Positions 23,763 through 35,054 of a DNA stretch of 64,000 bases are shown piece after piece. A program made the translations under genes and the position numbers. The stretch lies in contig WAID01000007.1 in assembly GCA_016584495.1 (NCBI GenBank), positions 4,202,001 through 4,266,000 on the forward strand, read 5' to 3'. Source of the DNA: Celoporthe dispersa (Eukaryota; Ascomycota; Sordariomycetes; Diaporthales; Cryphonectriaceae). Every line of letters begins with the position of its first letter. The stretch's first letter is position 1. A model generated the notes under the pieces. That model was not told the origin of the DNA. It saw only the letters and a list, made by a program, of their open reading frames with translations, and made no database searches.

Positions 23763-24017
23763 CTACGGCAGCGCGAGGCCAGCCTTCATCTTTTTTTTTT
23801 GTTCTCTCTTCAAAACAGGCATCGGCGTATCGGGGCGGGGAAGTCGTCGTCGGACTTGGGCGTGAGGCCCTTCCTTATCTTCAGCTCCTCGTGCGATGAC
23901 CTGAGCCAGCCAGACAAAGAGACCAGTAAGAGCTGCCATGGCGGCGGCGATAACGTGGCGACAGGACAGCATGAGGAATCCGAGGAGGGTCAGAGCGATT
24001 GATGCCCAGGCGTACAC
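23763..24017 (-). CDS. Doubtful fragment of a small membrane protein
   Basis: An open frame with two hydrophobic helices (SIALTLLGFLMLSC and AAAMAALTGLFVWLAQ). It has no ATG at its 5' end, no acceptor site just upstream, and an in-frame stop 6 codons before. Its 3' part is basic and unconvincing. If one base of the GG in the codons after VWLAQ is removed, the protein instead ends in a natural-looking hydrophilic tail (HEELKIRKGLTPKSDDDFP...). That would fit the other single-base breaks in this window, but no homologue is known to me. It may equally be non-coding. Confidence 0.25.
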   Translation of the reverse strand: MYAWASIALTLLGFLMLSCRHVIAAAMAALTGLFVWLAQVIARGAEDKEGPHAQVRRRLPRPDTPMPVLKREQKKKMKAGLALP

Positions 24018-26339
24018 GTGTATGGACAGGAGTCGTCAGATAAGAAGAGGCTCTATCTTGTCTATCGGCAGCTGAAGAGCCGTCGATATTGGTGTTGGTG
24101 TTGGTGTTGGCGCTGGCTTGTGGTCTCGACCCAACCGGTCGAAGAAGATGACATTGAGGACAAGGCGCCCTGCGAGGGGTATAGCCGCGATAAGATGTCG
24201 TCGTGGAGACCAGGCTGGAGATGGCGACGGCTTGGGCGACAAGCGCCTGGGCAGTGGGACGGTGATGTCGTCGTGTGCGCGAAACCAGCTCTCATCTCTG
24301 GTCGTCTCCTTCTCTGCTCCGTCTCCTCTATCTCCTCTGCTCCCCAGGTGCAGTGATGGATGGCGTGGCGCCCGACAAGGAAGGGACGAGGGCTGGGGAG
24401 AAGAGAGGGGGGGGGGGGGGAAGAAACAAACACACGAGATAGACATAGGAAAAAGAAGGAAGAATCAGGGAGGCAACGCGAGCACAGGCCAGACTGGATC
24501 AGACACAGAACCAGCAGCCATCATCGTCATCATGACACCAACCGGGCGGCGAGATAAGGAAAGATACACTCAACATACCAGAACGATATCGTAACAACCA
24601 GGACCTCCGCTCAGACCGACAAGAGCACGAAAGAAAGAAAAACCACCTCGAATCTACAAGGTGAGCGCGGGCAAAGAGGAGAGCGACCGATGTCTGTCCT
24701 CTTGCCGGAAAGGAATGGTGGTAATCGCGGTGGTGGTTGTGGTGGTAGGTGGGGGTGTGTGTGTGTGTGTATGTGTGTGTGTGTGTACGTGTGGGAAGGA
24801 GGAGGACGACGAGGAGGACGAAGAGAGAATCGAGAGTTCGATCCAGGGTGCCAGGGCACAACCTTAGCACGAGGGGCATGGGCAGGGCATGGTTGGTTGG
24901 GGGCCGGGGGGGACGCAGGATGACACAAGCAGGTGCCAAGCGGCAAGCACGAGAATGTTGCGGTTGGTAGGCAGGGTTGGGACGTGGAAGGGGCGCGGAG
25001 AAGGTCGGGTAGGTACCTCTGTAGTGCCTGCAAACGGGAGTCTTGCGGCACTGCGGTAGCGCTGCGGTAGCACTGCGGGTAGCGCTGCGGTACCAGCCTG
25101 ACAGGCCTTTTCCCCTCTTTCCTCCTCCCCCCGCTGCCCGCTGCAGGCCCTGCAGCTTTGCTTGCCCTTGCCCCTCCCTCACTGGAGCCACAGCAGGTCC
25201 AGCGCCAGCCTCTCTCTGTCCCTCTACCAGCTACAGTTCCATGTGAGAGGGAGGGAGGGGGGTCGTATCGTGAGGAGAACGTTTCAGGGGGCCCACCATC
25301 ACCTTAGGCTGTGCATTACCCACATCAGTAGGATTCTAGACTTTATTTTTTCTTTTTTACGAGGGGACCAGACCGGAAAAGAAGATGGCTTCCCACTTCG
25401 CACACCTCAACCCCTCTTCGACCCTCTTGCAGAGCCATGACTCTTGCCTCTTCACTGCACTGATGACATGGCATATGGGCTGACCCACCAAGTCAGCTCA
25501 ACTCGGTCGAGAGAGGGACTGCTTCTGCTTTGCTGCCCTCTCTCTCTCTCTCTCTTGAGCGGGTCCTGGTCCGATCTGGGCATTGATGGCGCAGGGGGGG
25601 AACGACTGGGGGTGGGACGATCAAGGGCAACAAAGCAGCCTGACGCAACACGCAGCCCACCCACGGGCTGTGGCGACGAATCTCAACTGGCGAGACTTGC
25701 GACGAGGATATCTCAGCTATGACATAATCCTCGGCGCCGCAAACGACCAGATTTCTTGCTTATGCTCACCGTCTATCTAGCTTCCCGTCTTGTCCTCGGT
25801 GCTGCTAGCTGCGGGCCATGCTTAAAACTCCTGTGTATCCTTTCTTGTGCATATACGGTACATAGAATCAGGTCTGTCCAGATTGTCCACTTCGTATTAT
25901 AGATGGGAAGAGGAACAAAAAAAAAGAAGAAAAATGTCTCATCGTTTGTCCAGATTATGGGACCAGATACCCTGCACCCTCATCCTCTCGCCACCGCCAC
26001 TTGTTTTTGCTGCTTCTTGCCGCGCCCTCCACTGTACAGCAGCACAGCGGGAACTGCGGCACTTATCAGTCTTGACCACCCATTCGCCAGGACTTGATTA
26101 CACGTCAAAGATTACTACACCACTCTGGCACCCTCTGACCTGCTGAGCTGTAGCCAATGCAGCTCCGCATCGGCCCTACCCGCGCAGAGTCTGAATCTGA
26201 CCTCATCATCGTAGGCCTCTTACTCTTCTCCATCAAGAGGTCATTCCTGGCCTTCTATGTATCCCAGGAGGGATGCAGAGGAGGAAAATGGCGAGTCGTG
26301 TACTCTCGTTAGTTGGCTTAGAACGTGCCAGGCTGGCAT

Positions 26340-26545
26340 GAACAGCCGCCCTTTTTTTTCTCCCTCTACTACGCCCTCTCTTTTTTTTTTCTTCCTCCTT
26401 TCTACTCTTTTATTTTTTTCTGTCTTCCCCGTTCTCCATTTCTTTTTCTATTTGCCTCATTTTCTTATCTATCTCTGTCTCTGTCTCCTCCTCCTCCTCT
26501 TCTCTTCTTTCCATTTTCCATTTCTTTCTCTTCCTGAACAGCTTA
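26340..26545. repeat. Pyrimidine-rich low-complexity tract
   Basis: About 200 bp almost wholly C and T on the plus strand, in the middle of the large intergenic region. No gene starts just downstream, so it is not simply the CT-leader of a promoter. Confidence 0.8.
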
Positions 26546-27877
26546 CAAGCTAGTTTCTCAAAAGCCGCGCCAGGTTAGACCCCTATCTTATAGCCTGTAG
26601 GGGCCATCCTAGGCAATTAGGTAATAGCTCTATCGCAGCCGCGTCTTCGCTACTATATTTATAACGTTTTTTCTTCTTCTCTCAACTTATGATATGCATT
26701 CCCTGATCCGTGCAGTCAATGTTACTATGTACAAGGCCTACATACACTGCTCCAGGTATCATCTGCATTATTGTGGTCGGCAAACCCCTATCGAGCTTCA
26801 GCAGCCGCGTAGACGCAGTTTATGCCCAGGTCAAATCAGTCCGTCGAATTTCCACATGAAGCGACAGGCACTCCGGAGATGAATCAGCGCTTGTATCTTA
26901 GATCAGAACGCTATCCTGCTCGGAAAATCAACAGCTGCTCAGTTGGAGCGGGTCGTGGCGGGCATAATAAGCTCGGTAGGCGACGGCACGTTCAGTGATA
27001 CTCGTCACAAAAGTGATAGCCTTTCAAGATCATCTACAGGGCCGCACGCCCCCTGCACGGGAAGTTGAGACAGGACCGACGGGATTATGCAGGGCGCAGG
27101 AGTCAATTAATTCATCGTGTACTTATTTAATCCACCACTCCCATGATGGATCCTGTACCGAAAGCTTGGCATTCGCAGGTTTGCTGAGCTCCTATTCAGT
27201 AGTAATTATACACTGCGGCTATGGGTGAGTTGCAAACACGTCAGTGAGCCCACATCTTAAGCCTATGACTTGATCACCTCCAGCCACCTGAGCCACAAGC
27301 CACTCAGTCTCCTCACGGGCCAACTCCGCGTGCGTGATTGGCCACGAGCGATGTGTCTTGGGCAATACTCAAACAGAGAAAGACAGGGAAGTCTTGAGAG
27401 GAAACTGTCTGATAATTCTAGTATCACAAGAAGTAGCCTCGCTAAGCTCCGAATAAACCAGCCAGTACAACGTGTCCTGCTTTGTTTGGAGTAACGAGTG
27501 CCCTACGATGGAATTCGACGGATTTGGGAATATGGAAGTCCGTTGGTCTAATGTCCGCCGACAGTACCTAACATGAGAGTATTCGGATTTAGCTGCGGAG
27601 TTGTAGGACAGCATTACAAGGACTTAAGAAAGCATCTCCGGCCTGTGATGTTGTGAAGTCTTGCATCAAGTCGTAAACATGACGAGGGATCCAGCTCAAA
27701 ACCCATGAAAAGTGTACCTGTGTATATATACATATATATATGACCAAGGTCTCCCTAGAATGATGAAGAATCGGCCTCACATTGTCTCCCTGTTTGACAT
27801 CTTCCAAGCGCGCCCTCATATATCCCCTACCAAAACCTCAAGAGGCTGAACGCCGGCCATAAGCCTTACTTATCCCA

Positions 27878-28840
27878 ATGGCTCAGAAACGTATCTTCAT
27901 GACCGGTGCCTCCGGATACATCGGCTCTGTAATCACAGAGTTCGCCATCGCCAAAGGCTATACGGTCCGTGGGCTGTCACGCAACGAGACAAGTGATGCC
28001 AAACTCGGTGCACTCGGCGCAACTCCTGTCCGCGGGAGCCTTGAGACCTTGGACGTCCTCGAGGCAGAGGCAAGCAAGGCCGACATCGTCCTGCACCTTG
28101 CTCATATGCTTTCTCGCATGGGCTTCAACACCCCCTATGACCAGGTCTTGGCCATCGACCGCCCCGCCGTAACCGCCATGGTCGCGGGCCTCAAGGCCTC
28201 CGACAGTGCAGACAAGTCCCTCGTGATCACCTCTGGGACGCTCACCGTCCTCCCAGATCCCGAAGGCAAAGAGACCGACGAGACCGCGCCCATCAAGATG
28301 GACACTCCACTGCCACGCCATAAGTGCTTCGAGCACGCCCAGGCCGTCACTGCCGGAACGGACGTCAAGGCGATGTGCGTCCGTCTTGCCCCTTTTGTCT
28401 ACGGGCGCGGGGGCTCCGGCGTGAGGATGTTCCTCGAGGGCGCCGCCGCCGCAGGAACTGCATTCTACATCGACGGCGGCGCCACGCGCACGACCACAGT
28501 GCACGTCGACGACGCGGCCAGGCTCTATCTTCTCGTTGCAGAGAAGGGAAAGGCTGGTGAGGAGTACAATGGGAGCGCGGAGACAAATGTGACTATGAAA
28601 GAACTGCGGGAGGCTATGGGCGAGGTGCTTAAGGTTCCTGCAGTATCGCTAAAGCAGGAGGAGGCGCTCAAGAAGAATCTGCCGGCTTTCCTTGTCAGGT
28701 TCCTAACGAATGAAAACAGGGCGAGTGGGGAGAAGGCAAAGAGGGAGCTGGGCTGGCAGATTGAGATGCCTGGGATACTGGAGGATGTGAAGAATGGCTC
28801 ATATGTTGCTATTGCAGAGGGATTGAAGAAGAAGGAGTGA
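27878..28840 (+). CDS. NAD(P)-binding atypical short-chain dehydrogenase/reductase (epimerase-like)
   Basis: Extended/atypical SDR of 320 aa, single exon. The Rossmann nucleotide-binding motif is FMTGASGYIGSVI at residues 7-19. Downstream are the ADIVLHLAH strand and the SLVITSGT strand carrying the Ser position. Where classical SDRs have the catalytic YxxxK, this protein has PRHKCFEHAQ, so the Tyr is missing. A substrate-domain motif VHVDDAARLYLLVAEKG follows. Fungal and bacterial relatives annotated as NAD-dependent epimerase/dehydratase share this layout, and the reaction is unknown. The ATG at 27878 sits in CCCAATGGC and directly precedes the Rossmann fold. Confidence 0.9.
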   Translation: MAQKRIFMTGASGYIGSVITEFAIAKGYTVRGLSRNETSDAKLGALGATPVRGSLETLDVLEAEASKADIVLHLAHMLSRMGFNTPYDQVLAIDRPAVTAMVAGLKASDSADKSLVITSGTLTVLPDPEGKETDETAPIKMDTPLPRHKCFEHAQAVTAGTDVKAMCVRLAPFVYGRGGSGVRMFLEGAAAAGTAFYIDGGATRTTTVHVDDAARLYLLVAEKGKAGEEYNGSAETNVTMKELREAMGEVLKVPAVSLKQEEALKKNLPAFLVRFLTNENRASGEKAKRELGWQIEMPGILEDVKNGSYVAIAEGLKKKE

Positions 28841-30866
28841 AGAAAGATAGTGGTATCTTCTGTCAGCTGTCCTAATGACATGATGAGATGTATCGTCACA
28901 CATTACGAGTGACTCTTCGCCCATTACACGATTAGTACGGACCATAGCATGGACTACACACGGAGTGTAATTCATAATGAACAAACGGATAGATGTCTCT
29001 AGATCATTCTCCGTGTGAGCACTAAAAGGGTGGCCATCGCCAGCACAGGTGAGGATTGCGTATGAGTCTATTATATCGTCGTATGCTGAGGTCTCGCATA
29101 TCTTGTCGTTGCGTTATACAGAACACGTCCTCTCTTATATTGATTTACGAGCAGTTTTTATCTTCAATAAGACAGGTGTGACTGAACTCGAAAGTGAAAT
29201 ACTCGCTCAACTAATCACTTTCACGCGGGCATACCTTGGTAGTAGTCTAGACGTCAGCGCAGTAATCACCATGAACATAAACAGAGACCAAACCCGCTTG
29301 ATGCTGTCGTGGTTGTCGTAATTGGGAGACAAGACTGATGTTTATAGGACAGCACCGATCAATCTATGCTCACATGGAGATGTAAATCTCCTTTTTCCTT
29401 TTCCCATTTTCATTTTCCACTTTCTCTTTCTTGGTTTTTCCCCCTTGGTTTTTTCGTTTTTTGTTATGGTTTCACTCTCTTTTTCTTCCCGCACCGGCGA
29501 CGCACCTAGACTCAGTATACAAACGCTGTAATCACATCCGAACAGCATCTGGTAATAGTGCAGGCCGTCTGACAGTACTTGAAAAAATTCGTAGGAGTTA
29601 CAAAATAAATAATCTGATGAGACGTTCATTATACGGCAGCATGGTGGTATATCACGTTTTCTACGGTGGCTCTGCATATGCGCGGACAACAATACCTTCA
29701 TTCGGGTATCGTCATCCAGCATCACACAATATTTACCCCACCACAGGGATGTTTTATATCTCCTGCACGACTTTACTGGAAACTAGTCTCGAACAACACG
29801 ACTTCTAGGCTTTCGGATATCCTGATTTCTTTGGCTGTTTGTCGTTACGCTTGCCTTCTTCCTATCCACCGAAAGACAGCGAGGTTGGTCTCCTTCCTAT
29901 TCAGACCTAGGCTCGGGGTTCGAAAAATTGACTGATATCATGTCTTGTCTCCAGGAACTCAAAATAATTTCCTCAATACAGCATACTTTGTAGGTAGACC
30001 ACTTGAATAACAGATTTCTCTTCGTTCTTTTTTTTCTTCTTCTTTCCCTTCCATTTGATCAGGAACGATTTGTAGATTCGTGTACGCGAGGTCTGCCTTT
30101 CATTAAATAGCAAACGACGCGACAATGCCATGCATTCAATGGCCGTTAATGATTCGTTCCAAAAGTTTATGAGAAAATGTCTAGAAATTCCGTACACCGG
30201 CCTAGCAGGCTTCTTAATCCTGACATGCCACGCTCATGCAGGTCCGGTGGGATATTTTCAGCCTCGAAGAGGCAAGTGACATCTTAATGGATGCTCTGCC
30301 CTTGAAGGGGGGGGACCACACACAAATGCTTTTGCCCCCTTGACAGCATTATTGCTTGAGTACAAGCTCTTTTGTCTCCCGGGCATGCCGCTTATGTTCC
30401 CCTCAGCTGCTTCTCTATGCGTCCTCGCCCTGCATCTTCTTGTGACCACTGCTCATCCTCGGTATTCAGGTCGTGCTGCATGGATCGGTTTATGCAGAGA
30501 TGCACGGTACCATACTTTCTGGCGCGTGAGACATTCGATCGAGCAGCTCAGCTACCGAGGAGGGGACCACCAGATAACCACCCCGCCCAAAAGCCTCGGC
30601 GTTTCTTACTGTCTTCTTTCGGTCGTTTTCCCACACAGCACAGAGCACTGAATCCTTCCAGACAATGACCGGCGTTCATCACCGTGCCTCCGACAGTGCT
30701 ACGTACGCAGCCCACAGCTGACCAGCTGAGCCTTTCGTTGTCGCCCTCACTCTCAGCCCAAGCCCAGCCCAGCCCAGCTGCTGCCTCTCGCCTCACCCTG
30801 GCCTGCATCCAGCAGGCGAGGTAGATGGTCGTGCGTTAAAAAAAATAAAGAGGGAGAGAAAAAAAG
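28841..30866. other. Intergenic, no gene recognised
   Basis: About 2.0 kb. Local AT-rich and CT-rich stretches only. Short open frames lack family motifs or start context. The promoter of the following membrane-protein gene should lie in the last part. Confidence 0.6.
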
Positions 30867-33800
30867 ATGACGACGCCCTTCAGGGCCGTCTCGAGCTCCA
30901 GCGCCGTCAGCAGCGCCGGGACTCCGCCGGCGTCGCCTCATCTGCCAGCACAACCGGATCCCCTCCTCTCGAGCCCAGCAGCACTGCCTCGTCAGTCCCC
31001 ATCTGAGACTACTAATACTTCGAGCACCACCGCGCGGACTCCGTCCCGTACCCGATCTCCCTACTCTCCTGCATATGGTCGACAGACCTCATCACAAAGT
31101 CTGCGCACACAAACCCTCACGAGGATAGCGGGCACCTCGTCGACCTCAACACCACGAACCCGACTTGCCAGAGGCGGACCGCCCAGAGTCTCGGTCAGAG
31201 AGAGAACCCGCCCTCGACGACCGCCTGTGGACCCTCCCAACCTCGTCCGGTACCACTGGTCCACAGCTATCCTCCTCGTGCTCTACCTCCCGCTGCTCAT
31301 CATCCCCTGGGTTATCATCTGTGTTCTGGACGTCAAACCTCTCACGTGGTACGGAACCTCATACCAGGACTCTGGGCAGTATACGCCAAACGATGTCGCA
31401 TGGGTGCCGCGATGGGTACGGGCCTCAAACATCCTGGCGTGTTTCTCGTCTGCATTGGCATTCCCTGTGATCACTGCTGTTCTTGCGCATGCCTCTGTTG
31501 CCTTTGTACAGAATGTTCGTCCCGGCCAGAAGATCAGTGCACGGGAGCTGCTATCGCTGGCAGACCAATGCTGGATTAGGATCAATGGTGACCGAAATAC
31601 GTGGTGGGCAAGTGCTGGAGCGACGCTGGTTGTCTTGAGTGAGTCCGAATTCCCCCTTCTTTTTTTTCATAAGGAAAAAGAGAAAAGCTTAAAGGGTACT
31701 TCGAGGAGCCCTGCTGATCTAGGACTCCATGTGACAGGTATGATTATACCAATGTTACAGATCTCGGCTGTCCGTGTTGAGCAGATCCAGATCGCCACAT
31801 GCAGCGATGTTCCATATCCAAAGAATGAAAATGCCGCCTGCCACAAGCCAAGAGACATTGGTTATGTGGTTGGCGGTTATGACCCTGAACCGGCAGACAT
31901 GGCCATGACGCCTGGCAATCTGGTTGCCCGTAAAGTGCGCGAGCAGCTGCCGACGTTTTCGAACTTGGACAGCCTGAATCACATCTGGCCTGAGACTGCT
32001 GGCCAAGGCGACAACTGGGCAGCAGATCTGGGAAATACGCTCTACTATTACCAGAAGACGAGTATCAAAACGATTCCCTTCTATGTCAGCGCGTTTCCTC
32101 AGACATTCAACACGGGGGTGTTACGAGAGCACGCCATCAGGTTCAACTCGACAGCATCCTGCGAAATTGTGCCCCGATCCTCCTTTCCTGACATGTGTCC
32201 GGGACCCAACCCACTCGCCGGAGAATTCAGCAACAAGGAGACCACAAATCGTTTCTGCGTTCCGGGAAACCACATCAAAACGCCTTGGTCCATAGACAGA
32301 AACCGACAGGACATTGTGGAGGACCTATGGGTGGATAATTACATCCCATATGGGAGCCTCATTGCGAACACGTCCGTCTTCGAGATGACGGCAATGAACA
32401 ACGTTACCGTTCACTGCGTGGCTACGACAACGCGCGGCTATTTTGAGCTTCCAGATGACCACAACGGAGGAAATGCTGGGGATCTGCTGCAGGATTGGCC
32501 AAGCCAGGCCGTGCTTGAGGCTGAGTTCAATGATGTTGAGGCCTTGTCTACGAAGCCTCCTGCTGAGTCGTGAGTTTGGTCCCCGACAGAAGAAAAAGAG
32601 AGAAAAAGCAAGCTCCCCTTGTCCATTAAATCGCTAGAAATCTCACAAAAGTTGATTGGCCAGCAATCCTCGCAACGAGACAGACGTGCTTCTCTTCCGC
32701 TATGGGGCCGACCCTTTCGACAGCTGGAACCAGACCACGCCGGGGCCCCTGACGGTTCTCATCAACGCCATGCTAGGAAACGAGTCCTGGTTCTATCAGG
32801 TCCAAAATGCCAGCACTGTCCAGGAACAACGCGATGGCTTCGTGGCTGCTTGCCTGCGGGGTCTTCCGTTCTCGACATATACTGGATATTTTCGAAACGG
32901 ATTCGCCACGGCCAACCTCGACTGTAGCTTCCTGAACTACCCGGGCAAGGTCCCCAGCGCAACCTCAGAAAGCTATAATTACGGGACCTACAACCAGACG
33001 GATGCCCAGATCGTTGGCGACGTCAGCAAACTGGTGGCAGAGTGGTTCTCGGGCTTCGGATACAACACAAGCACCGAAGATGCGCTGGAGGCGGGCATGT
33101 ACCTCGCCAACGAAGCACTCTTGTTACTCACTGCAGATGCATCCAAGATCGACAGCGCCCGCCCTATCTACGTCAGCAATGGAACGTCCGTCATCAGACC
33201 AAATATGCGGAATCCGTCCAAGGCTGTCGTGTCGTTTCTGATGTTGGCAGAAATACTGGCCCTCACTTTGCTGGCGGTTCATATTTATCGGATGCCCACG
33301 TTTGGGTCGAGGCTGGATGCGGTCCACATAGCAACAATCGGATCGCAGCTGTCCCGGCAGACAGGCACAGAATTACCGCCGCTGGGCTTGCGTCCTCGAG
33401 GCCTAGCGAGACAGAGATACCTGAAGAACCTGGAAGAGACTGATGGTCTGATTGGCGTTCAGGAAGAAGTCGAGCTGACCCCACTGACAAGAAGCTCAGC
33501 GGTCAGCCCCAGGACCTCGGCCACATTGACGCCAGGGTCAGGCCTGAGTTACCCACCAGCGCAGCCTCAGGCGCCGTCGCCGTCCTCGCCAGCCCCATCG
33601 ATCCATGGAGCCCAGCCTAGGCCGCCTGGTGGTGGTGTCGTCGTCCACCCGAGGCCAGGCCCCAGAGTGCACTCCTTTGCAAGCACCACCCACACAGACG
33701 ATGAGATCACGTCGGCGCTTGACGCTGTGTCTGAGGTCAATGACCCAGAAGCACCACCGAAATATGGAGACGTGGTCCAGGCAGATGCGCAGAGAGCAGC

Positions 33801-34029
33801 CGCAACTGCACAGAACAGAAAACTGGTCGTGGGCGGGTCAGGGAGGATTACGCGAGAGATGGCGAAGCGGCCGAAACAGCCTCGCGTGGCTAGGGCGGCG
33901 TATAACACGAGGCCAGGGGCGCTGCGTCGAGCCGGAGGGATTGCTAGCCCCTTTGATCCTCGGATAAGGAGCAATAGAAGCTCTGTCATCGGCAGTCAAA
34001 ATGTTCGGAGTTCAAGGATATTAGCATAA
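30867..34029 (+). CDS. Large multi-pass membrane protein of unknown function
   Basis: 989 aa in three exons: 30867-31638, 31738-32569, 32664-34029 (GTGAGT donors). The first intron is 99 bp and free of stops. The N-terminal ~125 residues are Ser/Thr/Pro-rich and probably cytosolic. Predicted membrane helices are STAILLVLYLPLLIIPWVI, ILACFSSALAFPVITAVLA, ATLVVLSMIIPMLQI and, near residue 760, VSFLMLAEILALTLLAVHIY. Between the third and last helix is a ~540-residue, probably extracellular, domain with many N-glycosylation sites and paired Cys. The C-terminal ~230 residues are again disordered. I recognise this architecture from uncharacterised Sordariomycete proteins but know no function. Confidence 0.85.
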
Positions 34030-34187
34030 GCAAGGACTCAACAAAATTTCTAGGGATTTGATATCATAGCGATGTAGCAAGTGATTTCTTTCGTGTTTCG
34101 GACGTGGGATTTTCTTGTAAATTATCACAGATACCCTTCATTTGGAATATAAAAAAAAAAAAGATAAAGATTCTATTATAATACATT

Positions 34188-35054
34188 TTAGCCAAAGATT
34201 GTGCTGGTACAATCTACCAGTTCCGTCTCGTCCACGCCGAGAAGAGCCATTTTCTCAAAGGCACTCGCAAAGTCTGTGTTCCATGTGGCCTGGCTGTCTC
34301 TGTACTCGATCCAGGCGGCATTGGTCACGTTGCTCTCTGCAAGATCCTGGTCGGCGGCAATAGTGGCAGGCTGTGTGCCGTTCAGCACCTCGCCGTAGTA
34401 GGTTGGGCTGTCCAACTTGTTCACAGTGGAGTCGAACGGGACACCGGCAAGGCTCCTGGCGGCAGAGTGGGGAGCCGACGAGGGCGACGAGCTCCTTGGC
34501 AGTGAAGCCCTTGGCCTCGAAGCCGGCAATGAGGGTCGTGGCGTTGGTGTTGGGACCAGGAATCGCGGTTGGGTTGGCAGTGGAGTTGTCCGTCCGGCCA
34601 ACTTTCACCGTCATCGTTGGGCCTGGAGGGCATTGTGCCACGGCGATCGCTGCACTATGGTGTCAGCTGCGCTTGTTCATGACCATTATGATCGAGACAT
34701 CTCCGAGAGCGAGGAGAGAGAGGGAGACTTACCACCCGCGACCTGGATCAAGTCTGCCACACTGACATTGTACTCGGTGGCCTTATCACCCAGGGTGCTG
34801 CAGAAGTCCACGAGCTGCCTGTTCTCATTGCGTGTGGAGCATTCGTTGCTGAGGATAATGGACCCATCACATGCACCGGCGTAGCAGTCGTGGAAAGGCA
34901 GGCGAATAGCTGCCCGGGTGTCGTTGTTGCAAGTTGAGAAAAGATTGGACTTGAGGTCTGAGGCGACAGTGCCCCAGATTGCAGGGCATTGTGCCTGAGC
35001 AGTGGTGGCTAGAGCCGCGGTGGCGGTGAGGAGGAGGAGGATGTTGGAGTGCAT
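34188..35054 (-). CDS. Secreted haem peroxidase, class II-like (AA2 family); one apparent frameshift
   Basis: Extracellular haem peroxidase related to lignin/manganese peroxidases and their ascomycete relatives. Exon 1 35054-34733, exon 2 34649-34188, about 260 aa. Signal peptide at residues 1-21 (LLLLTATAALATTAQA). The distal haem site is AIRLPFHDCYAGACDGSI with the catalytic Arg and His. AGAIAVAQCPPGP follows across the intron. The proximal-His segment reads ELVALVGSHSAARSLAG only if one C is removed from a CCCC run (GGGG at 34469-34472 on the plus strand). As given, the frame leaves just before the proximal His and the protein would lack its haem ligand. The corrected frame continues through FDSTVNKLDSPTYYGEVLNG to a normal end. 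Either a recent pseudogene or an indel error. Convergent with the membrane-protein gene. Confidence 0.88.

Larger units (their letters stand above)
23213..27877. other. Large intergenic region (4.7 kb), low-complexity tracts
   Basis: Contains a G14 run at 24407-24420, a GT tract at 24751-24785 and a long C/T tract at 26340-26540. Apart from the doubtful ORF at 23763-24017, no coding region with family resemblance is seen. The last few hundred bases before 27878 should hold the promoter of the SDR gene. Confidence 0.55.
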
